Assembly: GCA_014728225.1 (NCBI GenBank)
Contig: WJLX01000124.1
Location: forward strand, 1 to 50,180
DNA: 50,180 bases
DNA from: Candidatus Coatesbacteria bacterium
Lineage (GTDB): Bacteria; RBG-13-66-14
Reading direction: 5' to 3'
The translations under genes and the position numbers were made by a program. Positions within the stretch are counted from its first letter, which is position 1. Every line of letters begins with the position of its first letter. The notes below the pieces were generated by a model. That model had not been told where the DNA came from, searched no databases, and worked only from the letters and a program-made list of their open reading frames with translations. Below are positions 28,824 through 38,451 of the stretch, piece after piece.

Positions 28824-30026
28824 ATGCCGAAGCACATCAAGATCTCGCAGGAAGAGCTGGAGCTGATCCGCAAGGGCGCCCTGGCTGAAGTCGACCGCCT
28901 GATGGTCAAGCTCAAGGACACCATCAACAGCTATTTCCTGCGCTTCCGCGCCGAAGATGTCCATACCTGGAGCTGCTACCGGGGCAATCCCGGCCACACC
29001 GGAACCATCGGCCCCACCGCCGAGGCGCTCAAAGGCGAACCGGCCTTCACCTACGAGGTCGGTGACGGCATCGTCACCGCCCCCACCCTGACCCCGGATC
29101 ACATCCTGACCGCTGCCGGCGGCGGCAACGAGCTGCACTGCATCGACCTGCAGAGCGGCGAGCGTTCCTGGGCCCTGAAGCTCGAGCACGAGATCACCAC
29201 CCCGGCGGCCATCGGCTGGGACGGCTACGTCTACATCGCCGCCGCCGACCGCCAGGTCTATTCCATCGGCATCGAAAGCGGCCTGATCCGCTGGAGCTTC
29301 AGCGTCGACGACCGCATCCTGCAGACCCCCTGCCTCCACGAGGAATCCCTCTTCCTGACCACCCAGGAGGGTTACCTGGTGGCCGTCGACACCACCCGGG
29401 GCATGCTGAAGTGGATCAGCCCCTGGGAGTCGGCCTTCAGCGAGCCCACCATCGGCCGCGGCGTCCTCTACCTCAGTACCTACGACGGTTGTCTGATGAG
29501 CGTCTACATCGGCTCCGGCGATATCCGTTGGAAGACCGAATCCTACGGCAACGCCGGCAGCTCCGCCGCCTTCTACGACAACAAGCTCTACTTCTCCATC
29601 CCCGAAACGGCCGGGGAGCTCGAGGACAAGCTGGGCTCCAACCGGCCCTACCTCCTCGTGATCGACGCCCACACCGGCGAGCTGCTCTGGAAGCACGAGA
29701 CCATCGCCTCGCTGATCTCCACCCCGGCGGTCTTCAACGGCCGCGTCTACACCGTGGCCCAGAACTACCTCGAGGCCCTCTCCGCCGTTGACGGACAGAA
29801 GGTCTGGCGGGCGGCCACCAAGACACCGATCCGCACCAGCCCCGTGGTGACCGATGACCTCGTCTATGTGGTGACCAAGGGCGACCTGCTCCACGCCTTC
29901 GATATCTTCCAGGGTGAGGAGACCTGGAGCCACCAGCTTCCCGCGGCCTGCGTCGGCTCGCCGGCCTACAGCTCCGGCCGCCTCGTCCTGACCGCCGAGG
30001 ACGGCAAGCTCTACGCCTTCAAGTAG
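28824..30026 (+). CDS. Cytoplasmic PQQ-type beta-propeller repeat protein
   Basis: A 400-residue protein. Residues 1-42 form a charged helix (KISQEELELIRKGALAEVDR) and there is no signal peptide. The rest has seven to eight PQQ-like blades of the BamB type with ID..SGE..W motifs: CIDLQSGERSWALKLE, SIGIESGLIRWSF, AVDTTRGMLKWIS, SVYIGSGDIRWKTE, VIDAHTGELLWKHE, ALSAVDGQKVWRA and AFDIFQGEETWSHQ. BamB proper is an outer-membrane lipoprotein, so a cytoplasmic relative is unusual. It is expressed from the promoter at 28367 through the repeat leader. Function unknown. Confidence 0.85.
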   Translation: MPKHIKISQEELELIRKGALAEVDRLMVKLKDTINSYFLRFRAEDVHTWSCYRGNPGHTGTIGPTAEALKGEPAFTYEVGDGIVTAPTLTPDHILTAAGGGNELHCIDLQSGERSWALKLEHEITTPAAIGWDGYVYIAAADRQVYSIGIESGLIRWSFSVDDRILQTPCLHEESLFLTTQEGYLVAVDTTRGMLKWISPWESAFSEPTIGRGVLYLSTYDGCLMSVYIGSGDIRWKTESYGNAGSSAAFYDNKLYFSIPETAGELEDKLGSNRPYLLVIDAHTGELLWKHETIASLISTPAVFNGRVYTVAQNYLEALSAVDGQKVWRAATKTPIRTSPVVTDDLVYVVTKGDLLHAFDIFQGEETWSHQLPAACVGSPAYSSGRLVLTAEDGKLYAFK

Positions 30027-30158
30027 GAAGCCGACAACCGAGACGGGGCAACGCTCCCACTGCGGGATGGTGGCGCCGAGTCTGGTCAGCTTCGCTGTGA
30101 CCGGGCTTCCCTTCAGCCGATGAACCGCTCTGCTAGCCGGTCGGCTAACCGTTCAGGG

Positions 30159-30182
30159 AGCCCCGCCCCGCGGTGGGGCTTT
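30159..30182 (+). terminator. Terminator after the propeller gene
   Basis: A 9-bp stem (AGCCCCGCC with GGTGGGGCT, one G-U) and 4-base loop, followed by TTG. It lies 130 bases past the stop codon. Confidence 0.65.
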
Positions 30183-30282
30183 GAAACTCCCCCGCCGCCG
30201 GGGCGTATATATACGCGAGAACCCCGACCCGACGCCGGAGCGCGTCTTTAAGGTCCGACACCTCGAGCGCTACGTCATCACT

Positions 30283-31119
30283 ATGCCATCACACTTCCGC
30301 ACGTTCACGGTTACAGCGATCACCGCCCTGCTCGCGCTGGGCGCCTGCGCTCCCGACGGCCAGGCCGGCGATCCGACCATCAACGAGCTAGCCGAACGGG
30401 TCTCGGCCGCTCCCGCCGACGCCGAGCTGCGCCTCGAGTTCGGCACGGCCTTCATGCTCCAGGACCCCCCGGACTACCAGCAGGCGGCCGATCAGTTCGC
30501 CGAGGCCGCCCGCCTGCGGCCCGACTGGGCCGAAGCCCACTACAACCACGGCGTCGCCCTGGCCGAGCTGGACCGCTACGCCGAGGCCGAAAAGGCCTTC
30601 AAGAGCGCCATCGCCCTGGCGCCGGAGTTCGCACCGGCCTGGAGCAACCTGGGCCTGATCCACCATCTCCATCACCGTTTCGCCGAGGCCCGCAACTGCT
30701 ACCTGCGCGCTCTCAAGCTCGAGCCCGGGTACTACGAGGCCGCCTTCAACCTCGGCTGCACCTACGAAGAGCTGCGCAAGATGCCCGAGGCCCTCGACGC
30801 CTACGCCACGGCGATCGAGTTGGAGCCGGACAAGCTGCCCGCCTACGTCAACTCCGCCCGCCTGTACTTCATCGCCGGGCGCTATGAGACCGCCCTGGAA
30901 CGGCTGACGCGGGCCGACGAACTCAAGCCCGGCGATCCGGCGATCCTCTACAACATCTACCGCTGCCACAAGGCTCTCGGCGCCGACGAGCTGGCCGACG
31001 AATACTACCGGACCGCCGTCAACCTCGACCCCCGCTACGCCGAGCTGCCGATCGAGACCAGCGGCTTCATCCCCCTGGGGACGACCGCAGAGGCCGAGGA
31101 GCCCGAAGCGACGGAGTGA
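30283..31119 (+). CDS. TPR-repeat lipoprotein
   Basis: A 278-residue lipoprotein. ATG at 30283 places the signal peptide correctly (lipobox ALLALGAC, Cys22); a longer in-frame start at 30181 would put a basic tail in front of it. Six or so TPR units follow: QQAADQFAEAARLRPDW, AEAEKAFKSAIALAPEF, AEARNCYLRALKLEPGY, PEALDAYATAIELEPDK, ETALERLTRADELKPGD and ELADEYYRTAVNLDPRY. This is a periplasmic peptide- or protein-binding scaffold, partner unknown. A TATATA box near 30206 with TTGAAA 19 bases upstream of it may be the promoter, but the spacing is long. Confidence 0.85.
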   Translation: MPSHFRTFTVTAITALLALGACAPDGQAGDPTINELAERVSAAPADAELRLEFGTAFMLQDPPDYQQAADQFAEAARLRPDWAEAHYNHGVALAELDRYAEAEKAFKSAIALAPEFAPAWSNLGLIHHLHHRFAEARNCYLRALKLEPGYYEAAFNLGCTYEELRKMPEALDAYATAIELEPDKLPAYVNSARLYFIAGRYETALERLTRADELKPGDPAILYNIYRCHKALGADELADEYYRTAVNLDPRYAELPIETSGFIPLGTTAEAEEPEATE

Positions 31120-31232
31120 CCGACCTTTAAGCGGCACCGCGCCGCACCTATCAATCGCGAAACCCAACGAGAACCGTCTTCAGCCCCGCCCGTCCCCTCG
31201 GCCCTCCGGCCGTTACGCTGTGGAGGACAATC

Positions 31233-31607
31233 ATGAGAATAAAACCCTTAGCCGCCGTGGGCACCCTGGTCGCCGTCCTCGGGCTGGGTTACCTGCTCGG
31301 GGTGGCCTGCGAGCCCGATCCGATGAGCATCGGCGTCGAGGGCGCCGCTTCGGTGAAGGTCTATGAGATACCCGCCGGGAACTTCGAGGGCAGCGAATAC
31401 GAGGAGTTCGACGAGCTGAGCCTCGATCCCGCCGACGACGACACCACGCCGATGCTGTTGATCTACGGCGACCACGGCTCCGAGCGCACCCTGTGGTATC
31501 CCCTCGAGCCCGAGTACTGGCACGCCAAGGACGGTCTGCTGCACATCGACGACGACGGCCAGGGCACCGAGTGGTATCGCATCGTCCTGCTCTACCAACT
31601 CGACTAG
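31233..31607 (+). CDS. Small hypothetical lipoprotein, paralogue 1
   Basis: A 124-residue protein; ATG preceded by TGGAGGACAATC. A long hydrophobic signal ends at Cys26 (YLLGVAC). The mature part is acidic and beta-rich: DDTTPMLLIYGDHG, WYPLEPEYWHAKDGLLHIDDDG and YRIVLLYQLD. It shares the order DTTP..IYG...W..LE..YH...G.L.ID.D with the next gene, so the two are tandem paralogues. No known family. Confidence 0.7.
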   Translation: MRIKPLAAVGTLVAVLGLGYLLGVACEPDPMSIGVEGAASVKVYEIPAGNFEGSEYEEFDELSLDPADDDTTPMLLIYGDHGSERTLWYPLEPEYWHAKDGLLHIDDDGQGTEWYRIVLLYQLD

Positions 31608-31615
31608 GAGGAGCC

Positions 31616-32020
31616 ATGCGCAAGACCCTGATCGCGGTTCTGATCCTGGTCGGGTTGTCCGCCGTCGCCCTGACTTCCTGCGGCGACCCCGAATCGATCG
31701 TCGAGCCCTACGCCTGGGAGACATCCTACACCTTCAGCGCCGCCGAGGTCGACGCCGCCGGCGGTTGGCTGGAGATCGTCGAGCTGGGCAACGACGAAGC
31801 GCTCGACACCACCCCCGCCGTCTACGTCTGGGGTAACGGACCCGCCGACGTCGACGAGGACGGCGACGGGCCGGGTGATCCCGTCACCCACTGGAGCCGG
31901 CTCGAGGCCGGTTTCTACCACCTGGACCTGGTCAACGGCCGCCTGTTCATCGACACCGACGAGGGCAGCCGGGACTTCCACGTCGTCATCGCCAAGGTCC
32001 GCGACACCCTCGACGACTGA
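31616..32020 (+). CDS. Small hypothetical lipoprotein, paralogue 2
   Basis: A 134-residue protein, 8 bases after paralogue 1, with AGGAGGAGCC before the ATG. The lipobox ends at Cys22 (VALTSC). The mature part aligns with its neighbour: LDTTPAVYVWGNGP, WSRLEAGFYHLDLVNGRLFI, DTDEG and FHVVIAKV. An extra Asp/Gly loop (DVDEDGDGPGD) resembles a calcium-binding turn. Function unknown. The following aminotransferase begins 24 bases downstream. Confidence 0.7.
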   Translation: MRKTLIAVLILVGLSAVALTSCGDPESIVEPYAWETSYTFSAAEVDAAGGWLEIVELGNDEALDTTPAVYVWGNGPADVDEDGDGPGDPVTHWSRLEAGFYHLDLVNGRLFIDTDEGSRDFHVVIAKVRDTLDD

Positions 32021-32044
32021 TCATCCCTCTTCCGGGAGACGAGC

Positions 32045-33211
32045 TTGGCCGGTAAACCCTCGCGACGGCTGGACGCCGTCGAACCCTACATCTTCGCCGA
32101 AATCGCCGCCCGGCGGACCGCTGCGGCCGCCCGGGGCCTGGAGATCATCGACCTGGGCCGCGGCGGACCCGACTACCCCCCGCACCTCGAGGCGATGGAG
32201 GAGCTGGCCGTCGAGGCCGCCGATCCGGCTAACTACGGCTACACCTCCTACGCCGGCTCGCCGGACTTCCAGCGCGCCGTCGCCGACTGGTACGAGCGGC
32301 ACTTCGCCGTCCGGCCCGCCGGAACCGTCCCGCTTTCGGGCTCCAAGGGCGGCCTCTCCCGCGTGTTCATGGCCCTCTGCGATCCCGGCGACACCGTCAT
32401 CCTGCCCGAGCCCGCCTTCCCCTCCTACCGCAGCGCCGCCGTGCTGGCCGGCCTGGAGATCCATCCCCTGGTCCTGCGGCCGCAGAACGGCTGGCGGCCG
32501 CTGCTGACGGAGATCCCCGACGACGTCGCCGAGCGGGCCCGGCTGCTCTACCTCAACTATCCCACCAACCCCACCGGCGCCACCGTCGAGCGCGGCGACC
32601 TGGAGGGCGTCGTCGCCTGGGCCGCCGAACACGACGTCCTCATCGTTTACGACAACGCCTACAACCTGCTGGTCTTCGACGGTCCGCCGCTGTCCATCCT
32701 CAGCCTGCCCGGCGCCGCCGAGGTCGCCCTCGAGTTTCACACCCTGAGCAAGGCCTACGGCATGGCCGGGCTGCGGGCGGCCTACGCCTGCGGGCAGTCC
32801 ACGGCCCTGGACGCCCTGCGCAAGATCGAGCTCTACCACCAGGCCGGGCTGTTCGGTCCCGCCCTGGACGCCTGCAGCGTGGCCCTCGACCAGGGCGACG
32901 ACTACGTCGCCGGCAACGTCGAAATCCTGCGCCGCCGCCGCGAATTGGTCAGCGGCCGGCTCGACGCCATGGGCTGGGAACACACCTCGCCCGGCGGCGC
33001 GGCCTACTTCTTCCTCCGTCTGGACGGCGACGGCGACGACAGCGCTTTCTGCCGCGAGCTCCTCGACACCCGGGGCGTCGTGCTGACCCCGGGCTCGGCC
33101 TTCGGCGCCGCCGGCGCCGGTTGGGTCCGCCTGGCCCTGACCCGGCCCGCCGCCGAACTCGAAACGGCCCTGGAGCGCATCGCCCGCTTTCGCGACGAGC
33201 ACGGCGCATGA
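32045..33211 (+). CDS. Class I/II PLP-dependent aminotransferase
   Basis: A 388-residue fold-type I aminotransferase. NYGYTSYAGSPDFQRAVADW near residue 75, PLSGSKGGL (cofactor phosphate), LYLNYPTNPTGA (the NPTG motif), YDNAY (the PLP-contacting Asp and Tyr) and the Schiff-base lysine in TLSKAYGMAGLR are visible. A C-terminal Arg (GWVRLAL) would bind the substrate carboxylate. It most resembles the LL-diaminopimelate/aspartate aminotransferase group, but substrate cannot be assigned. Start TTG after GGGAGACGAGC. folK overlaps its stop by four bases. Confidence 0.88.
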   Translation: MAGKPSRRLDAVEPYIFAEIAARRTAAAARGLEIIDLGRGGPDYPPHLEAMEELAVEAADPANYGYTSYAGSPDFQRAVADWYERHFAVRPAGTVPLSGSKGGLSRVFMALCDPGDTVILPEPAFPSYRSAAVLAGLEIHPLVLRPQNGWRPLLTEIPDDVAERARLLYLNYPTNPTGATVERGDLEGVVAWAAEHDVLIVYDNAYNLLVFDGPPLSILSLPGAAEVALEFHTLSKAYGMAGLRAAYACGQSTALDALRKIELYHQAGLFGPALDACSVALDQGDDYVAGNVEILRRRRELVSGRLDAMGWEHTSPGGAAYFFLRLDGDGDDSAFCRELLDTRGVVLTPGSAFGAAGAGWVRLALTRPAAELETALERIARFRDEHGA

Positions 33212-33681
33212 ACCGCCGGGCCCTTGTCTCCCTGGGCTCCAACCTCGGCGACCGCCGCGCCAACCTCCGCCGGGCCCTGGCCCTGCTGGAGCGCGAGCCG
33301 ACGCTCCGCCTGATTGCCGTCAGCGCCCTGCTGCGGACCGCGCCCCACGGTAAATGCGCCGCCGGGGGTTGGTTCCTCAACGCCGCGGCGCTGTTGGAAA
33401 CCGAACTGGGCATCGGCGAGCTGGGACACCTGCTGGCCCGCCTCGAGAACCGCCTCGGCCGCCGGGCCGACCGCCGCCGCCGCGACCACGCCCGCCGCCT
33501 GGATCTGGACCTGCTATTGCTGGGTCGACTCTGCGACACCGAAAACGGCTATCGCGTCCCCCACCCGCGCCTGACCGAGCGGCCCTTCATCCTGGCCCCC
33601 GCCGCCGAGATCGCCCCCAAGATCCTCGTCCCCACGACGGGACGCACGATCGCCCGGCACCTGCGGGACTTCAACCACTAG
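33208..33681 (+). CDS. folK: 6-hydroxymethyl-7,8-dihydropterin pyrophosphokinase
   Basis: A 157-residue folate-pathway enzyme that transfers pyrophosphate from ATP to hydroxymethyldihydropterin. Motifs: VSLGSNLGDRRANL at the N-terminus, WFLNAAALLET, RRLDLDLLLLG (Asp residues that bind magnesium) and PHPRLTERPFILAP. The length is normal. The ATG overlaps the aminotransferase stop (ATGA). panB follows 29 bases downstream. The folK-panB pairing joins folate and pantothenate synthesis, both of which draw on pteridine/one-carbon chemistry. Confidence 0.93.
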   Translation: MNRRALVSLGSNLGDRRANLRRALALLEREPTLRLIAVSALLRTAPHGKCAAGGWFLNAAALLETELGIGELGHLLARLENRLGRRADRRRRDHARRLDLDLLLLGRLCDTENGYRVPHPRLTERPFILAPAAEIAPKILVPTTGRTIARHLRDFNH

Positions 33682-33710
33682 TCAGCCCCCGCCTCCCACC
33701 CCCGCCGACC

Positions 33711-34553
<843 letters not shown>

Positions 34554-34582
34554 CCCGCCCCGGCCGACTCCATGGCAAACGA

Positions 34583-34661
34583 GGGTCCGGCGCGGTTGTT
34601 GCCCGCGTCCACCAGGTCGGGCGACCTGGTGGACGCGGAGCGCAAGAACCGTGACGGACCC
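34583..34661. repeat. Short palindromic element, copy S3
   Basis: Outer 20-base arms (34583-34602 and 34642-34661) pair at 17 positions; perfect 16-bp inner arms (34604-34619 and 34622-34637) almost touch. The left arm holds GGCGCGGTTGTTGC and the right arm GCAAGAACCGTGACGG, like S2. The right arm overlaps the -35 region of the next gene. Confidence 0.85.
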
Positions 34662-34680
34662 GGTCGCCGTCGGCTATACT
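34651..34680 (+). promoter_or_regulatory. Promoter of the DUF5916-type gene
   Basis: GTGACG (34651-34656), an 18-bp spacer and TATACT (34675-34680). The -35 box lies inside the conserved right arm of element S3. The leader is about 140 bases. Confidence 0.55.
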
Positions 34681-34826
34681 GGGAGCGTTGCCCACCGTCG
34701 ACAACCGGACGCCGCCGTCGTCAGCCCCTGCGCAGAGCCGGTGGAGAGGCAGCCCTCGCTTGTTCCGTTCCGGGACAGGCTGGAACGAGCGCCGTCCGGC
34801 GCAACGAACCGCCTCGGAGGAAAGCG

Positions 34827-37028
34827 ATGAGAGTCCACCCCACGGCGTTATGTCTGTTGCTCGCCCCGCTGATGCTCACCGGCACCGCCGCCGCCCGCGA
34901 TGTCGTCGCCACGCGCACCCAGGCCCCGCCGCAGATCGACGGCCGCCTGACCGACATCGTCTGGGAGGCCGCCCAGCCGACGAGCAACTTCATCTACCGC
35001 AGCATCGGCCTGCCCTGGCCCGCCGGTCAGCAGAGCGTCGTCTGGATCCTCTACGACGACGAGGCCCTCTACTTCGCCGTGGCCTGTTACGAACAGACGA
35101 TGGACGGCGTGGTCGCGGACATGGTGCGCCACGATGATCCCCTATGGCTCGACGATTCCTTCTCGATCCTCTTCGACACTTTCGACGACGGCCGCTCCGG
35201 CTACTGGTTCATCGTCAACCCCCAGGGCACGCGCTACGACGCCGTCTACAGCCAGGACGGCACTTACATCGACGACGAGTGGGACGCCAACTGGGAGGCC
35301 GCCGCCGTCGTCGAACAGGACCGCTGGGTGGCCGAGATCCGCATCCCCTGGCGCTCCATCCACTACGTCGACCCCGCCGAGGGGCTGGGGATCGAGTTCT
35401 GGCGCAACGAGCTGCCCAACGACGAGAGCACGGTCTGGGCCAACTACGACGGCACCCTGTTCCAGTCCTCCCGTTTCGGCCGTCTGACGGGTATCGAGGA
35501 CCTCGACACCCCGGTGAGCGTCAGCATCACCCCCTACGCCACCGCCGAGCGGGTCTGGAACGATGTCGAGGACGCCATCGACTACGACGATCCCTCTCTG
35601 GTCGAGACCGGCATCGACGACAACTTCCGCGCCGGCGTCGACGTCGACTTCCGCCCCTTCGGTGCGATGAGCGTCGCCGCCACCTACAACCCCGACTACG
35701 CCCACATCGAGAGCGATCTCAACGAGATCAATCTCTCCCGCGACGAGCTGTACCTCAACGAAAAACGACCCTTCTTCCGCGAAGGTAAAGCCCTCTTCGA
35801 GTTGCCCCTGCAGTTGTTCTATTCCCGCCGCATCGCCGAGATCGACTACGCCGGCAAGGTTTACGGCAAGGTCGGCGGTCTGCGCTACTACGTCACCGAC
35901 GTCGAGGGCCGGGTCTTCGACAAGGCCGACTACACCACCTACCGCGGCGACTACTGGACCGACTCCCTGCGGGCCAACGTCGCCGCCCTGCGCCTGACCC
36001 ACGACGTCTTCGACGCCTCGTCCATCGGTGTCACCGCCGTCAATAAATACCAGAAGGAAAAGTTCGAGGCCATCGAGGGCCCCTTCGGGCTCGAGGGTTT
36101 CGAACGCGTCGACTGCGGCCTCAACGACACCATCGTCGGTCTGGACTTCAACATGGCCACGGAATACGACCTGCTGGCCACCGGCCAGGTGGCCTACCAG
36201 TGGAACGAGAAGAATGACACCCAGGACCTGGCCTGGTACCTCGACGCCGAGTGGGAGGATCCCAACTGGACCCTGGGCTTATCCGCCCAGCAGATCCGTC
36301 CCGACTTCGACGCCGAGATGGGCTATCTGCCCTACTCCGATCTGGACACCCTGGGTGGCGAGGTCTATGGCGAATACCTCTGGGGCATCTGGAACGACTT
36401 CTTCGACACCACCTACGTCGGCGGCTACTACTACCACTATCAGGAGAACGACGGCGGCCCGCTGGCCTACCAGGGCTGGGGCGGCTACGCCGGCGCCGAT
36501 TTCGCCCCCGGCGTCACCCTCTACGGCTCCTACTGGCAGGCCTACGAAACCGAGGAGTACTTCGAGGACGAGCGCTGGAGCTTCGAGAACCTGTTCTACT
36601 CCGGCACCCTGGCCTACGGTCTGGACCGCTGGAGCAACGCCAGCCTGAGTTACACCGGCGGCGATTTCTACGGCTACGACCTGCACTACTGGGAGCTGTC
36701 CGCCGCCCTGGCCCCCTTCAGCGGACTGACCCTCGAGGGCAACGTCGAGTACGAACGGCTGATGGGTCCCGACCTCTACTACTCGATGGCCGGCGATCAC
36801 TGGTTCGTCTCCGCCGGGGTGACGGCCAAGTTCACCAACGAGCTCTGGCTGCGCCTGTTCGGCCAGCGCAACACCCTGCGCGGCACCGAAGAGGCCAACG
36901 CCCTGCTGGCCTGGAACTACCTCCCCGGCAGCTATCTCTACCTGGCCTACAATCTCCTCCACCCGACCACGGGCTGGGAGACCGAGCACATCCTGTTCCT
37001 CAAGGCCTCCTTCACCCTGGATCTCTGA
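34827..37028 (+). CDS. CBM9-like / DUF5916 outer-membrane protein
   Basis: A 733-residue exported protein; ATG after CGGAGGAAAGCG. The signal peptide is about 22 residues (ending GTAAA). Residues ~25-220 form a CBM9-like sandwich (APPQIDGRLTDIVWEAAQP, LYDDEALYFAVACYE, DDSFSILFDTFDD, EIRIPWRSIHY, GIEFWRNE). From ~235 comes a DUF5916-type beta-barrel (SRFGRLTGIEDL, DVDFRPFGAMSVAATYNPDY, EKRPFFREGKALFELP, FYSRRI), ending FLKASFTLDL with alternating aromatic strands. These proteins occur in Bacteroidetes-like and candidate phyla, with role unproven but linked to polymer handling at the outer membrane. The length is in the usual range. Confidence 0.85.
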   Translation: MRVHPTALCLLLAPLMLTGTAAARDVVATRTQAPPQIDGRLTDIVWEAAQPTSNFIYRSIGLPWPAGQQSVVWILYDDEALYFAVACYEQTMDGVVADMVRHDDPLWLDDSFSILFDTFDDGRSGYWFIVNPQGTRYDAVYSQDGTYIDDEWDANWEAAAVVEQDRWVAEIRIPWRSIHYVDPAEGLGIEFWRNELPNDESTVWANYDGTLFQSSRFGRLTGIEDLDTPVSVSITPYATAERVWNDVEDAIDYDDPSLVETGIDDNFRAGVDVDFRPFGAMSVAATYNPDYAHIESDLNEINLSRDELYLNEKRPFFREGKALFELPLQLFYSRRIAEIDYAGKVYGKVGGLRYYVTDVEGRVFDKADYTTYRGDYWTDSLRANVAALRLTHDVFDASSIGVTAVNKYQKEKFEAIEGPFGLEGFERVDCGLNDTIVGLDFNMATEYDLLATGQVAYQWNEKNDTQDLAWYLDAEWEDPNWTLGLSAQQIRPDFDAEMGYLPYSDLDTLGGEVYGEYLWGIWNDFFDTTYVGGYYYHYQENDGGPLAYQGWGGYAGADFAPGVTLYGSYWQAYETEEYFEDERWSFENLFYSGTLAYGLDRWSNASLSYTGGDFYGYDLHYWELSAALAPFSGLTLEGNVEYERLMGPDLYYSMAGDHWFVSAGVTAKFTNELWLRLFGQRNTLRGTEEANALLAWNYLPGSYLYLAYNLLHPTTGWETEHILFLKASFTLDL

Positions 37029-37445
37029 CGAGCCGACTTGCCTCCCCGAACTCCAGCGCGGGAAAGCGAACCAACCACCGGCGATTGTCTGGCTGCCGAC
37101 GAGACAACCTGAACCACGACATCGGAGCCCGCGTGCGCCAGAAGCCGGTTCAGCGATGACACGGCGTACTATCCGGCCGCGGTGGTAGTATCCAGCTCAG
37201 TGAATTCACAGGCCTTGTCGAGCCGTGTTCTGACCGCGTAACCCGAACAGGTTCGGCGGGGGAAGAGCTGGAGTAGCTGACGCTTGAACGCCCGTCCAGC
37301 GTCACGGGGTCGACGGTGCCCCGTTAATCCAGACTTCAGCGTCCGCTGCACATCCCGGAGGACCCCGGGGCGACTGAGTACCGCGCCCCCTTGCTGATAG
37401 CGCCCGGCCCACCGCCAGGTGTGATCCTACGGCTCAAGAGCTCAG
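37029..37445. other. Intergenic stretch without a recognisable gene
   Basis: 417 bases between the barrel gene and the Yip1-like gene. It has imperfect short palindromes (around CCCCG...CGGGG near 37365) but no copy of the palindromic family and no open frame with a start, ribosome-binding site and sensible sequence. Confidence 0.5.
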
Positions 37446-38123
37446 ATGAAACCCTCCCCCCCAGCACCCGAACCCACGAAGGACCGGCGGCCCGGCGGAC
37501 CCGGCTTCGGGCGCCTCCTCGGCTGGATGATCCTGCGGCCGGCCCGCGCCGTCGAGGCCCTGCTCGACGACGAGACCGCCCTCGGCAAGGGCCTGGCCGT
37601 CCAGGGTCTGCTGATCGCCGGCTACACCTACGTCGTCGCCGCCCTGCTCTTCGGTGGCGCCGGGGCGCTCAACCCCTCGGTCCTGCAGCTCGGACCCTTC
37701 CAACAGTACCGTCTGCAGATCTTCTACCAGGGGCCGCTGTTCCTCTACGCCACCCTGGCGGCGGCCGGCCTGCTGCAGTTGCTGACCCGCCGCGCCGCGC
37801 CCTACGGCCGGGTCTTCGCCGCCCTGGGCTTCGCCTACAGCGTGCCCTGTCTGCTGACCACCCTGCCCGTCGAGGCCGTCGCCGGCAGTCTGGTTCTCAC
37901 CGGGGCGACCACCCGGGAGGCCTTCGCCGCCTGGATCGAAGGCCCCGGTGCTCTCTTCGGTTGGGCCTATCAGCTCCTGGTCGTGGGCTGGACCGTTTTC
38001 CTCTTCCTGCTGACCGCCGTCAAGCTGGCCCGCCGCGGCGGTGGAGGCCTCATCCCCGGCCTGGCGGCCGGATCGGCCGCCGTACTGGCCTTCGCCCTGC
38101 CCGTCGGTCTGTTCATTCGCTGA
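37446..38123 (+). CDS. Yip1-like polytopic membrane protein
   Basis: A 225-residue protein. A proline-rich N-terminus leads to an amphipathic GWMILRPARAVEALLDDE segment, typical of Yip1/DUF1282-like proteins, and then about five hydrophobic helices (VQGLLIAGYTYVVAALLF, GPLFLYATLAAAGLLQLL, FAALGFAYSVPCLLTTLP, LLVVGWTVFLFLLTAV, AAVLAFALPVGLFI). No catalytic motif. Family assignment is tentative. A series of much smaller membrane proteins follows on the same strand. Confidence 0.65.
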   Translation: MKPSPPAPEPTKDRRPGGPGFGRLLGWMILRPARAVEALLDDETALGKGLAVQGLLIAGYTYVVAALLFGGAGALNPSVLQLGPFQQYRLQIFYQGPLFLYATLAAAGLLQLLTRRAAPYGRVFAALGFAYSVPCLLTTLPVEAVAGSLVLTGATTREAFAAWIEGPGALFGWAYQLLVVGWTVFLFLLTAVKLARRGGGGLIPGLAAGSAAVLAFALPVGLFIR

Positions 38124-38154
38124 TCTAGTTCACTCCGCACCCAAGGAAGGTCTT

Positions 38155-38352
38155 GTGTTGGCTCTGTATTACGGTTCCTTGATCGTCGGCGGCATCGCCC
38201 TGCTGGCCCTGCTGGTCTACCTGCTGAGTTTCTTCATCGAGGGCTTGAGCAAGCTCGGCGGCGCCGTCATCAAGGCCGTCATCCCCCTGGCCCTGCTGGC
38301 CGGAGCCGCCTACCTGATCTACCTGATCGTCGAGGGCCGGCTGAGCTTCTAG
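38155..38352 (+). CDS. Small two-helix membrane protein
   Basis: A 65-residue protein from GTG at 38155, six bases after AAGGAAGG; the open frame runs on upstream through the end of the Yip1-like gene. Two hydrophobic helices (SLIVGGIALLALLVYLLSFF and IPLALLAGAAYLIYLIV) flank a short amphipathic loop (EGLSKLGGAVIK). It is less like the next three genes in its tail but shares their size and topology. Confidence 0.65.
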   Translation: MLALYYGSLIVGGIALLALLVYLLSFFIEGLSKLGGAVIKAVIPLALLAGAAYLIYLIVEGRLSF

Positions 38353-38392
38353 CCGCCGCGGCGGTTACCGCCCACCCCAACCCGCCACAGCC

Positions 38393-38421
38393 TTGAACCC
38401 GGCGCCGCCGACGGGTATCAT
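38393..38421 (+). promoter_or_regulatory. Promoter of the 63-residue membrane protein
   Basis: TTGAAC (38393-38398), a 17-bp spacer and TATCAT (38416-38421), ending 30 bases before the ATG. Confidence 0.65.
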
Positions 38422-38451
38422 TGGAGCGGAAAACTGCTTACGGGAGGCCGG

